From positions 1-20,782 of the IMG/VR virus record IMGVR_UViG_3300031523_000124: 20,782 nt of DNA, one strand, 5' to 3'. Numbering within the stretch: the first letter of the stretch is position 1; each line of letters begins with the position of its first letter. The stretch is from a virus. Under the pieces are notes generated by a model. It saw nothing but the letters and a program-made list of their open reading frames with translations. It ran no database searches and was not told where the DNA came from. This document shows, one piece after another, positions 1 through 6,834 of the stretch. The translations under genes were made by a program, and so were the position numbers.

Positions 1-273
1 GTGCTACTAGAGTTATAGCTATCAGACGCAGCGTAATTCGGCACATTACCAAGACCGACTTGGGCCTTAGTGTGCGAATGTGAACTGGATGCCTTCAATG
101 CCAATCCATCCTTGATCGCTTTGGAAGTCGCCAGCGTTGTAGTGCTACTAGAGTTATAGCTATCAGACGCAGCGTAATTCGGCACATTACCAAGACCGAC
201 TTGGGCCTTAGTGTGCGAATGTGAACTGGATGCCTTCAATGCCAACCCATCTTTGATCGCTTTGGAAGTTGCT
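1..273. repeat. 141-bp tandem repeat in the tail fibre gene
   Basis: Two copies, 1-132 and 142-273, lie 141 bp apart. The first 104 bases are identical and the next differences (positions 105 and 111 of the first copy) are single substitutions. The period is exactly 47 codons, so copy number can change without breaking the frame. The first copy touches the window edge, so the array may continue outside. Confidence 0.93.
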
Positions 274-434
274 GCAGAGGTTAATTCAAGTTTCTCCTTA
301 AGGTATGCAGTACGATTAGCAAGCTGTTGGGCCTGCTTATTATCTATTCCACCTGGGCCAGCCAACACTGGATCAGTCGTTTCAAGCTGATAAACGCCTG
401 CTTCATAAAGAGCTTGTTCAGTTAAATTGGTCAT
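1..434 (-). CDS. Phage tail fibre protein (N-terminal part, runs off the left edge)
   Basis: The first 144 codons of a tail fibre gene; the rest lies beyond the left edge. The start ATG (432-434) shares one base with the TAA of tail protein I, so the two are translationally coupled. Residues 21-49 hold the DPVLAGPGGIDN and QQLANRTAYLKEKLE motifs common at the N-terminus of fibres that attach to a P2-type baseplate. From about residue 54 a 47-residue unit begins, with ATSKAIKDG, the His-rich SSSHSHTKAQ and VGLGNVPNYAAS, and it repeats in tandem. GLGNV-type repeats are typical of fibre shafts. The position directly after gpI corresponds to P2 gpH. Receptor specificity would lie in the missing C-terminus. 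Confidence 0.85.
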   Translation of the reverse strand, partial: MTNLTEQALYEAGVYQLETTDPVLAGPGGIDNKQAQQLANRTAYLKEKLELTSAATSKAIKDGLALKASSSHSHTKAQVGLGNVPNYAASDSYNSSSTTTLATSKAIKDGLALKASSSHSHTKAQVGLGNVPNYAASDSYNSSS

Positions 435-937
435 TAAGCTAACCCTCGTGCGTAGGTACCGTTTCTTATAATTTCACCGTTGTGAAGATGATTTGCTTGC
501 GAATAAGAAATACCGGTTAAGTGGCAACGAGCAGGTGCAGTGTTCCTTAACATTCTGCGCACTTGCTGAGCTTGATCGATCGTAATGGGGCGACTTACTT
601 CCACCTGATAATGGGCCCATTTAATGCCTCCTTCAAAGACCGTTGCATCACCATAGCCTGCTGCAGACAAGACTCGTAAAATACTCACCACGGTGCCTTT
701 TACTGAGTGAATTTGAATGCTTTGTGCAATAGCGCCACGCTTTTGATCTTCGCTCCAGAGGTCGTCCCACTCGTCCACCGACAAGGCCCACGCTAACCAA
801 GGCAGCAATGTCAGAGGACATTTAGCAGGGTTCCACAAATCACGCACTGGCACGTTGATGGCCGAGATAGGCTGATGCATGGCCGCTTCTGTTGCGGTTT
901 CTAGCGCTGTGGCATTTGGGGGTAATAAGCTAGGCAT
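434..937 (-). CDS. I: Phage tail protein I (P2 gpI family, baseplate)
   Basis: 167 residues, similar in length to P2 gpI, a baseplate component thought to help join the fibres to the baseplate with gpJ. The N-terminus MPSLLPPNATALETATEAAM and the following block with NPAKCPLTLLPWLAWALSVDEWD are characteristic of the gpI family, in which a P-x-x-LPWLAWALSVD motif is strongly conserved. The start overlaps the end of the DUF1353 gene by 8 bp and the stop overlaps the fibre start. The gene therefore sits in a coupled J-DUF1353-I-fibre string, like J-I-H of P2 with one insertion. Confidence 0.93.
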   Translation of the reverse strand: MPSLLPPNATALETATEAAMHQPISAINVPVRDLWNPAKCPLTLLPWLAWALSVDEWDDLWSEDQKRGAIAQSIQIHSVKGTVVSILRVLSAAGYGDATVFEGGIKWAHYQVEVSRPITIDQAQQVRRMLRNTAPARCHLTGISYSQANHLHNGEIIRNGTYARGLA

Positions 938-1292
938 TGGTTACTCCCTTTATAATTCCAAACACGCGCACGGCGGCAAACATGGTGACACGTCGCCATG
1001 TGGCTACGTCCATGCGCACCATGACTTCTAGGAATAGATGATCTGCTTGGGCGCGGGTAACTAGGCCGCTTTGCAATAGGTAGTCGTGCAGCAAGGCGGC
1101 TGCCATGTATCGGCCAGATGGCGGAAATAACCACCACATCACCCGTGGCACGCTGGCACCATCGGTAACGAAGCCCATGGGAATCTCAAAGCGCAGTAGC
1201 GTTACGGGAACAACAACCTCCCACTGGGTACGTTGGTGCCAGTGGTGGGCAGGTATGTGTCGTAAAACGAGGCTAGGAATCATTGTTAACAC
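930..1292 (-). CDS. DUF1353 family protein
   Basis: 120 residues. It carries the DUF1353 signature around residues 38-73: MGFVTDGASVPR, then WWLFPPSGRYMAAALLHDYLL. The family occurs widely in tailed phages, often among tail or lysis genes, and its biochemical role is not established. Conserved Asp and His residues (HDY) make an enzymatic or metal-binding role conceivable, but this is inference. The gene lies between baseplate J and tail protein I, overlapping J at its start and I at its end; P2 has no gene there. A start at the internal Met4 (1283) is also possible and would shorten the overlap with J. Confidence 0.85.
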   Translation of the reverse strand: MLTMIPSLVLRHIPAHHWHQRTQWEVVVPVTLLRFEIPMGFVTDGASVPRVMWWLFPPSGRYMAAALLHDYLLQSGLVTRAQADHLFLEVMVRMDVATWRRVTMFAAVRVFGIIKGVTNA

Positions 1293-2172
1293 CCACTACT
1301 ACGCTAACGCTTGAACAATGAGCGGCTTGTGCATAAGTAATCACAAGGCTTGCACTGGGGCTTGTGATCGTTACGTTTTGCACACCTGGCTGGTGCAGTG
1401 CTGCATACAAGCCAGACAATGTAATGTCATAACCAAAGCGGTGATGGTCTACCACATAAGCCTCTACGGCAGTTTGGGCGGCGCTACGCACTACAGAGGC
1501 GTCTGGCCCAGCAAACATAGTGAGTGTTGCTGAAACGGTATAATCAATAATTGTAGCGCTTTGCATGACCACTTGATCTGTCAACGGGCGTACAAGATCT
1601 AGGGCAGTGGCCACAGTATCTAGTAATGATTGATCAGCCGTGCCTGTGCCTTGGCTGGCCAATACACTTACTTGCACTTGCCCCGGTACCGGGCTAGTAA
1701 TTGCGGCATCTTTTACTAATGCGGAAGCTGCTAAGGCATGGAACTGATACGCGCCCACGGTGCCTGCAGTAGTAAAGCCCTCTAGACTCATTTGCACACG
1801 ACTGCGAAGCCTCGAATCATTCTCATAAACCGCTACTGTTGGCGGCTGGGCATCCGCATTTGCGGGGGTGACTAGTGGGCGCTTTACGTTAAATAGTGCT
1901 GCAATGTTGTCTAGGTCTGCACCGGTGGCGGTGGCTAGTAACACGGCACGGCCTGCGTCGTTTACACGCTGGCGCAGGTTTAGGGCCACGTAGGCGGCGC
2001 TTTCTAGCAGCTTTACAATGGGCTCGCTGGGAGTGTCTAGCACGTTGGCATAGTCCGGTGCACGAGTTACAAAGTCGGCTTTGATGTTGGCTAAGATATC
2101 CTCAAAGCTTAAAGCTTCTACTACGCTTGGCGCGGGTAATTTGCTTAAATCGATAGCAGATAATTGAGGCAT
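1273..2172 (-). CDS. J: Baseplate assembly protein J
   Basis: 299 residues, essentially the length of P2 gpJ (302). This is the wedge protein at the baseplate rim to which gpI and the fibres attach. Family features include the early segment EDILANIKADFVTRAPDYANVLDTPSEPIVKLLE, quoted here as its two halves EDILANIKADF and DTPSEPIVKLLE, then RQRVNDAGRAVLLATATGADLDNIAALFNV and the mid-protein ENDSRLRSRVQMSLEGFTTAG block. The ATG overlaps the TAA of the upstream 223-residue gene as TAATG, and a GGAGG ribosome binding site lies about 9 nt upstream. W normally precedes J directly in P2; here two extra genes separate them. Confidence 0.95.
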   Translation of the reverse strand: MPQLSAIDLSKLPAPSVVEALSFEDILANIKADFVTRAPDYANVLDTPSEPIVKLLESAAYVALNLRQRVNDAGRAVLLATATGADLDNIAALFNVKRPLVTPANADAQPPTVAVYENDSRLRSRVQMSLEGFTTAGTVGAYQFHALAASALVKDAAITSPVPGQVQVSVLASQGTGTADQSLLDTVATALDLVRPLTDQVVMQSATIIDYTVSATLTMFAGPDASVVRSAAQTAVEAYVVDHHRFGYDITLSGLYAALHQPGVQNVTITSPSASLVITYAQAAHCSSVSVVVGVNNDS

Positions 2173-2843
2173 TATGAAACCTCCAGTACAAAATACATGG
2201 CGACATCTAGCTGATCGCCCAGCGCCATGGTTGCGCCTTGACCTGTACCATGCATGTAGAGATTAAAATCTGAACTATCGTTCACTACTTTGTCTGTTAA
2301 CACCAAGGCCCACTTTTTAGGCAATTTCACTTTTTTGTTGACTCGCGCGGGTTTATAAAATCCAAACACCACCTCTTTGCCTATAGAGCTGCCCACGCCT
2401 CGGCACACCAGCCCATATTGATATGTTTTGCCAGCTACTGGCAAAAATCCCGCTTGGCCTGAGTTTAGGTGGAGCGTATAACTATTGGATGCATCAGTGA
2501 CTGTGTATGTTTCATACAACTCACCAAGTGGGCTCTCTTGTGTAGACGTGGTTGATGTAAAACCTTGTCCAGAGTTAAATGGCGACACATTGTGTTTGAG
2601 AGAAAAATTGGAGGAAAACACAGATGCAGTGTTGTAATAACGCAAGATGTTGCCTTTTAATACATTAGGCAATGACGCTAGATTGAATTTGAAAGTCTCT
2701 CCTTTTACAGACTCAAGGATCTCAGATCGATTTTGCAAAACGAATGCAATCATCTCGTCTAGCGTATCTAGATCAAGATTATCTGTACCGCCAAAACTAG
2801 TGCTGGCAGGTTTATTCATAGGCTGAGGAAAAGTTAGGTCCAT
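2172..2843 (-). CDS. Unknown protein between baseplate W and J
   Basis: 223 residues, not recognised. The N-terminus (MDLTFPQPMNKPAS, then DNLDLDTLDEMIAFVLQNRSEIL) looks like a short polar head followed by a helix. The rest is rich in Ser, Thr, Asn, Tyr and Gly and alternates in a way that suggests beta structure, with no Cys cluster, signal peptide or membrane segment. The gene looks more AT-rich than its neighbours. It starts with a TAATG overlap after the 78-residue gene and ends in a TAATG overlap with J, so it is co-translated with baseplate genes. A virion-surface or fibre-associated role is plausible from position and composition, but this is a guess. Confidence 0.6.
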   Translation of the reverse strand: MDLTFPQPMNKPASTSFGGTDNLDLDTLDEMIAFVLQNRSEILESVKGETFKFNLASLPNVLKGNILRYYNTASVFSSNFSLKHNVSPFNSGQGFTSTTSTQESPLGELYETYTVTDASNSYTLHLNSGQAGFLPVAGKTYQYGLVCRGVGSSIGKEVVFGFYKPARVNKKVKLPKKWALVLTDKVVNDSSDFNLYMHGTGQGATMALGDQLDVAMYFVLEVS

Positions 2844-3079
2844 TAGCGCACCTCCGTTACGACAACATCTAACGAGCCATCAATAGCACGGGCGTACACT
2901 TTTTCAGCGCCTGAATAAGCCAGGTTTGCGGTGGGGTGAAAATCAACAGTATCAGCCGCAGGTGCCACTGTGCCCACATGCACCCGCATTTTTACGGCAT
3001 CTACGGGTGTTGCAACACAAGGCCCTGTTGCTATTTCTACGTAACCGTTTGGGGTCAGGTGTTTAGTTTGAGTGGTCAT
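2843..3079 (-). CDS. Small unknown protein in the baseplate operon
   Basis: 78 residues, not recognised as a named family. The sequence is mainly short beta-like stretches (YVEIATG, MRVHVGTVAP, KVYARAIDGSLDVVVTEV) with no charged coiled coil or membrane helix. The LAYSGAEKVYARA segment resembles small beta-rich phage decoration or fibre-linked proteins, but the likeness is loose. The stop overlaps the ATG of the next gene (TAATG), and the start lies 10 bp after the end of W. With the following 223-residue gene it forms a two-gene insertion between W and J that is absent from P2. Confidence 0.6.
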   Translation of the reverse strand: MTTQTKHLTPNGYVEIATGPCVATPVDAVKMRVHVGTVAPAADTVDFHPTANLAYSGAEKVYARAIDGSLDVVVTEVR

Positions 3080-3089
3080 TGCTGTATTC

Positions 3090-3434
3090 CTAGCGGTAAA
3101 GTTCTATATTTTCTAAAGTAATTGGCTTGCCATTGGGCAAATACTCACCTTGCAAGCTGACCGTGGTTTGGCCTTCTTCATTAATGCCTGATACCCACAC
3201 ACGAGCAAGTTTAAAGCGTGGTTCCCACTTGGCCAGAGCTTCGGCAACAGCGGCATACAGTTGCACTAGATTGTTGCCGTTGCCAGGGGCGTCAACCAAG
3301 GTGAATAAACGGCTGCCGTAGTCTCTACGCATCACTCGTGAACCGATAGGCGTGCTTAGAATGTCGCTAATGGATTGGCGCAAATGATCTAGCCCGCTTA
3401 GGGCTTTACCTGTGTTTACGTTCATGCCGTTCAT
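3090..3434 (-). CDS. W: GPW/gp25 family baseplate wedge protein W
   Basis: 114 residues, matching P2 gpW and T4 gp25 in size. This is a lysozyme-like fold protein that links wedge and sheath in contractile baseplates. The family block DHLRQSISDILSTPIGSRVMRRDYGSRLFTLVD is clear and is seen here as SISDILSTPIGSRVMRRDYG and SRLFTLVDAP. This is followed by the LYAAVAEALAKWEPRFKL region. The start overlaps the end of V by 4 bp, so V and W are translationally coupled. Met4 is an alternative start. Confidence 0.95.
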   Translation of the reverse strand: MNGMNVNTGKALSGLDHLRQSISDILSTPIGSRVMRRDYGSRLFTLVDAPGNGNNLVQLYAAVAEALAKWEPRFKLARVWVSGINEEGQTTVSLQGEYLPNGKPITLENIELYR

Positions 3435-3949
3435 TCTGGGATCCCAACACCAGCGACGTGGTCGTGGCTTTGAGCAGAAATGCCGTCAGATGTCATGTCA
3501 CCACCCACTTGCGTCACGGGGCCATCAATGCCAATCGCTGATGCTTTTAGGGTTAAGTTGCCTGCGGTTTCGAGATGAATGTCGCCCGCACTGTAAATGT
3601 CTAGTAATTGAGTAGCGCTGCTGTAGGACACCCGGGTGCCATCGTTAAATTCGATCTCGTCTAGGTCTTCATCATCAGACGTGCTTATTGCTTGAGTGAA
3701 GCACATGGCTACGACTACCGCGTGGGCTAGCTCACCCGCTGGCGCAGCAAGCACTACTTGGGTACCTACTCGCAGCGGCTGCCAATGCACATAATTTTTA
3801 CCAATGCTCACAGGCCATGGCAGCCATGCTGTTTTTAGGGTGCCCACGTTTACGCGGATCTTGCGAGTGACGTGGTTGGCTTCGGCAATGGTGCCTAGGT
3901 TAATGACGTTGTCTAAACGACGTGAAAGCTCGGCTAATTCAAAACTCAT
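3431..3949 (-). CDS. V: Baseplate assembly protein V (central spike)
   Basis: 172 residues, somewhat shorter than P2 gpV (211). This trimer forms the membrane-piercing spike at the end of the tail tube. The N-terminal OB-like domain (about residues 1-85) contains RKIRVNVGTLKTAWLPWP and the GTQVVLAAPAGELAHAVVV strand pair. Beta-helix-like repeats follow at about 98-155 (DIYSAGDIHLETAGNLTLKA). The tip has His162-Asp-His164 (SHDHVAG), matching the HxH motif that binds an iron ion at the spike apex in gpV proteins. The start overlaps the end of the DUF1834 gene by 4 bp and the stop overlaps W. Confidence 0.95.
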   Translation of the reverse strand: MSFELAELSRRLDNVINLGTIAEANHVTRKIRVNVGTLKTAWLPWPVSIGKNYVHWQPLRVGTQVVLAAPAGELAHAVVVAMCFTQAISTSDDEDLDEIEFNDGTRVSYSSATQLLDIYSAGDIHLETAGNLTLKASAIGIDGPVTQVGGDMTSDGISAQSHDHVAGVGIPE

Positions 3950-4491
3950 GCGGCACCACCAGCGTGGTCATATTCATTTTCGTTGCCAGTGCCCGTTTGT
4001 GGGTCTAAACCCCAATAGAGGTCTTTAAATACTTGGCCTGTGGAGGCAAATGCATCTTCACCTACACGGATGGTTTGTTCCCACGTAACAGAGCACAGGG
4101 CTACGCCGTGCTTATCAATAGCCCCGTTGTATAAGTTTTGATAGCTTGCATTTGTGCCAGCACCAAGGCCCTTTAAACCAAAGCGGTTGTTGGTGACCTG
4201 TAAAAGTACCGCTTCGGCTAAGTTGATCACGCCTTCTAAACGCGGCAAGCCTTGTTTATCACCAGTGACGACAAATGCGCCCAGGGACAAGGTAAGGTCA
4301 GATTCGCCCGTGGCAACGTCTCTCAACGGTTTACTGCCAAGGCAGGCGATATAGATAGAGGGGGTGCGAGCCGCAATGCGATTCAGCTCTTTCAAATCGA
4401 AACGGCCACCGTGCAATTCACAGTGATACAACTCTGGTAACGCAGACTTAAGGCTGGTTTGAACGGCTGTTAATAACTCAATAATACGCAT
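3946..4491 (-). CDS. DUF1834 / Mu gp37-like protein (probable tail terminator or head-tail joining)
   Basis: 181 residues, matching the DUF1834 (Gp37) family of Mu-like phages. The N-terminal helix (MRIIELLTAVQTSLKSAL) is followed by the strand ELHGGRFDLKELNRIAARTPSIYIACLG, visible as GRFDLKELNRIAARTPS. The typical LEGVINLAEAVLLQVTNNRFGL and VALCSVTWEQTIRVG segments come later. It sits between the gpG-type morphogenesis protein and baseplate V, at the switch from head to tail genes. In Mu, gp37 follows gp36 and G. A tail-terminator role is inferred from position and fold predictions for the family, not from this sequence. Confidence 0.85.
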   Translation of the reverse strand: MRIIELLTAVQTSLKSALPELYHCELHGGRFDLKELNRIAARTPSIYIACLGSKPLRDVATGESDLTLSLGAFVVTGDKQGLPRLEGVINLAEAVLLQVTNNRFGLKGLGAGTNASYQNLYNGAIDKHGVALCSVTWEQTIRVGEDAFASTGQVFKDLYWGLDPQTGTGNENEYDHAGGAA

Positions 4492-4513
4492 TTAAACCTC
4501 CGTCTTCGGCTGG

Positions 4514-4957
4514 CTACTGGTTCGCTAATTCGTTGGCCCACTGGTCTAAAATGGCCAGAAGGTCGTTTTCGTTTTCTGCAGACAGTCCTAAAAAGGGACG
4601 TGCCGGAATGTTCTTGCCTACCGCTTCACCACCAAATTGGTGTATGGCGCCATAAACTAAATTGGTACCAACGTGCACACCGTCGGCATCGATCTCAAAG
4701 CCGATGGAATCAACTAGATCCCCTTGACCCTCTAACAAACTTTGGCCGCCGTGTCGGGTTTTACCGTAGTCATCCGACCAGGCTTCCCATGCGGAGCCAT
4801 CTGGCCCTGCCTTTTCATCGGTAATGCGCCGTCGGGTTTGGCTTTCTACTTCTGCGCCTATGGCATTAAGTAATGCCGGTAGCGCTACGCCTGCTTGGCC
4901 TAGGCTATTGAGGCGCTGCTGTAACGCCTCTAAGCCTTCAACTTCTATGGAGATCAT
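4514..4957 (-). CDS. Phage virion morphogenesis protein (Mu gpG / P2 gpS family)
   Basis: 147 residues. Family features are a helical N-terminus (LEALQQRLNSLGQAG), the EVESQTRRRITDEKAGPDGSAW block (QTRRRITDEKAGPDGSAWEA) and LLEGQGDLVDSI. Then comes the YGAIHQFGGE motif with IPARPFLGLS, which is the hallmark of the Phage_tail_S (PF05069) family. P2 gpS is a tail completion protein and Mu gpG acts in head-tail joining. The gene lies 9 bp after the HI1506-like gene and 22 bp before the DUF1834 gene, in the connector block of the head module. Confidence 0.93.
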   Translation of the reverse strand: MISIEVEGLEALQQRLNSLGQAGVALPALLNAIGAEVESQTRRRITDEKAGPDGSAWEAWSDDYGKTRHGGQSLLEGQGDLVDSIGFEIDADGVHVGTNLVYGAIHQFGGEAVGKNIPARPFLGLSAENENDLLAILDQWANELANQ

Positions 4958-4966
4958 AGCGAGCTG

Positions 4967-5434
4967 TTAATCCAGCAACTCAACCCGTAAATGTGGGTCA
5001 TTCATTACTTTTTCAGCCTGCGCTACAGTGAATGTTTCAGCGGCAAACTCGGTCCATTCTTTGCTGTGCTGTTGACCACCACGGAAATACCGTGGCTGGC
5101 CTTTGGCTGTACGGGTGCGCATGGCAGGCACTCGGTTGGCTTTTGCGGCAGCATCGGCTTTTTCATCAGCATCTCGTTTTGCTTCAGCTGCTTTGGATTT
5201 TGCCTCTGCATCGGCTTGGGCCTTAGCTTCTTTATCTGCTTTGGCTTTTGCGGCAGCATCGGCTACCGCTTTTGCATCGGCGTCAGCCTTGGCTTTGTCA
5301 GCTACAGTTTTGGCGGCTGCCTGAGAGTCTGCATGATCAACTACTAGCGGTGGGGTAACAGCCTGGCCAACTTGCTCAGTGGCTGTTTCTACCTTGGGTT
5401 GTTTAACTGCCGTGCTTTTTTTCTTGGTAGCCAT
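4967..5434 (-). CDS. HI1506 / Mu gp35-like protein with an Ala-Lys-Asp repeat region
   Basis: 155 residues in three parts. Residues 1-35 are Lys- and Thr-rich. Residues 37-100 are made of Ala, Lys, Asp and Glu in short degenerate repeats (KADADAKAVADAAAKAKADKEAKAQ, e.g. KADADAKAVADAAAKA), which should form one long charged helix or coiled coil. Residues 103-155 form a compact C-terminal domain with RYFRGGQQHSKEWTEFAAETF and VMNDPHLRVELLD. That C-terminal domain resembles the gp35/HI1506 family found between capsid gpT and the connectors in Mu-like phages. Here DUF1320 comes before it rather than after it, a small order change. The function in the family is unknown. Confidence 0.7.
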   Translation of the reverse strand: MATKKKSTAVKQPKVETATEQVGQAVTPPLVVDHADSQAAAKTVADKAKADADAKAVADAAAKAKADKEAKAQADAEAKSKAAEAKRDADEKADAAAKANRVPAMRTRTAKGQPRYFRGGQQHSKEWTEFAAETFTVAQAEKVMNDPHLRVELLD

Positions 5435-5443
5435 GATGGCCTC

Positions 5444-5866
5444 CTATAAAACTCGATTCATTGATGGGCGATTAAACCGCCGTGGTTGGCTGTCTACTTC
5501 AACGTGCTGGCCTGCAGGGCTAGCGTCTTCGCTGGTGTCTGCATCCAAACCTAGGCTTACTTTGCCAGCAGCAATGCTGGCTAAAAGCTTCACAGCATCG
5601 TCGTAACGTTGCCGACGCTCTTCTGTATAGCCTGCGCCGTCAGACAGTCGATACAGCGCAAGATCTACAGCTACGCGAGTAATCACTCGTGGAACCATCA
5701 CTAAAGGCAGCGGATACCGCTTGCCTATATAGGTGTTGATCTCATCGTCTGCATCTTCTAAGGCGCGCAACACTTGTTGAACGTCAACATTGCCGTCCCG
5801 ATCCGTCACCATCAGCAACGCATCTGCGCTATAGCGATCTACAATGTCTTGCTGAGTGGCATACAT
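5444..5866 (-). CDS. DUF1320 / Mu gp36-like head-tail connector protein
   Basis: 140 residues. The N-terminus MYATQQDIVDRYSADALLMVTDRDG and the core ALEDADDEINTYIGKRYPLPL are diagnostic of DUF1320 (Mu gp36); both are given here by their key parts YATQQDIVDRYS and DDEINTYIGKRYPLPL. The helical bundle continues with RVAVDLALYRLSDG and DAVKLLASIAAGKVSLGLD, a pattern shared with gp6-type head-tail connectors. It starts 14 bp after the capsid gene. A role at the head-tail junction is well accepted by analogy for the family. Confidence 0.92.
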   Translation of the reverse strand: MYATQQDIVDRYSADALLMVTDRDGNVDVQQVLRALEDADDEINTYIGKRYPLPLVMVPRVITRVAVDLALYRLSDGAGYTEERRQRYDDAVKLLASIAAGKVSLGLDADTSEDASPAGQHVEVDSQPRRFNRPSMNRVL

Positions 5867-5879
5867 AAGTCAGTCCGTC

Positions 5880-6788
5880 TTACAGGTAGTCTGGAACAAC
5901 AATCTCAAACTTCTTGTACAGCTCGTTGCTTTCGCCGTTGTCTAGCTTTTCACGGTCTATCACACGTCGAGCCGCTCGCTCTAGTGACACAGGCACTACT
6001 AAGATAGTAGGACGAATGCCCAACTTAGCGCCGCCGTCTGCAGTCAATGAACGCATGGCGGTGTAAGCAGCCCACAAGGCGTCATACGTCAATGCAGCTT
6101 TAGCACCGTACGCCATTTGCCAAAACGCAAAACCTACGTTGTCACGACAATCCACACCAAAGCGAAACTCTTTAGACATAAAGACCTTTTCGTCTTTGCT
6201 GTCGGTCATCTGTTCAAACTTGGGCGCTTTGCGCTGCTGGAAGATAATCGGTTTAATGGCGCGACTAGCGTCCATCAAATACCAAGCTTCACCAGTGTAT
6301 GCTGCGTCTTCCACCATGTTAGACGTAGCGGTAACAGCACCGGTGCCGTCGGCCGTGGCGTTAACTGGGTGCTCGGTATCAAAGAACGGTTGGCCGTCAT
6401 AGCATAAATCTGTGAAGCCCGATTTCAATAGCGGGTATACCATTTGATCTGGGTGCAACTTGGCAGCGTGGCCTAGCTCTTTCATCAATGGCGCATAAAT
6501 GCCCAACTGATCATCTTCAATTTCGTTGCGACCCACCGATATAGTAGACTCCCAATCTTTGTTGATGATGCTGTAGCCATGGGCTGCAAGGTTGTTGAGC
6601 TGACGATCCCCAAGCCACTCGCGCATGCCTGGCACTTTACCTAGCCACGCGTAAGTGTTGCTAGCCGTAGAACTAGGCACATGGCTAGCTACTTTAAGGT
6701 ACATCGGTTCAACACTGGTTTGGCCGTCTTGGAAGTGCTTTTTAAAGCCAACAAATGCGGCGGCTAATGCTGCGGGTGTAATGATCAT
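5880..6788 (-). CDS. T: Major capsid protein (Mu gpT family)
   Basis: 302 residues, close to Mu gpT (305). Diagnostic stretches are the N-terminus with LAAAFVGFKKHFQDG, then YAWLGKVPGMREWLGDRQL, and the KDWESTISVGRNEIEDDQLGIY region (seen as ESTISVGRNEIEDDQLG). Further on come CYDGQPFFDTEHPV and FGVDCRDNVGFAFWQMAYG. gpT-type capsid proteins have the HK97 fold and are not known to carry a long N-terminal scaffold domain. The scaffold is supplied by the upstream gpI/Z product. It lies 46 bp downstream of gpI, the usual I-T order, and should be the most abundant virion protein. Confidence 0.97.
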   Translation of the reverse strand: MIITPAALAAAFVGFKKHFQDGQTSVEPMYLKVASHVPSSTASNTYAWLGKVPGMREWLGDRQLNNLAAHGYSIINKDWESTISVGRNEIEDDQLGIYAPLMKELGHAAKLHPDQMVYPLLKSGFTDLCYDGQPFFDTEHPVNATADGTGAVTATSNMVEDAAYTGEAWYLMDASRAIKPIIFQQRKAPKFEQMTDSKDEKVFMSKEFRFGVDCRDNVGFAFWQMAYGAKAALTYDALWAAYTAMRSLTADGGAKLGIRPTILVVPVSLERAARRVIDREKLDNGESNELYKKFEIVVPDYL

Positions 6789-6834
6789 GGGAAGACCTCT
6801 AATCGTTAAATAAAGTGTGGTTCAGGGCGCAGGC

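Noticed and set aside
3431-3949. Baseplate V being truncated, since it is shorter than P2 gpV.
   Set aside because: It has the OB-like domain, the beta-helix and the terminal HxH tip, and many gpV relatives are of this length.
4991-5347. A 118-codon plus-strand open frame over the gp35-like gene.
   Set aside because: It is antisense to the low-complexity Ala-Lys-Asp region, where repeated codons give long open frames on the other strand; its Phe, Cys and Ser-rich product is typical of such shadows.
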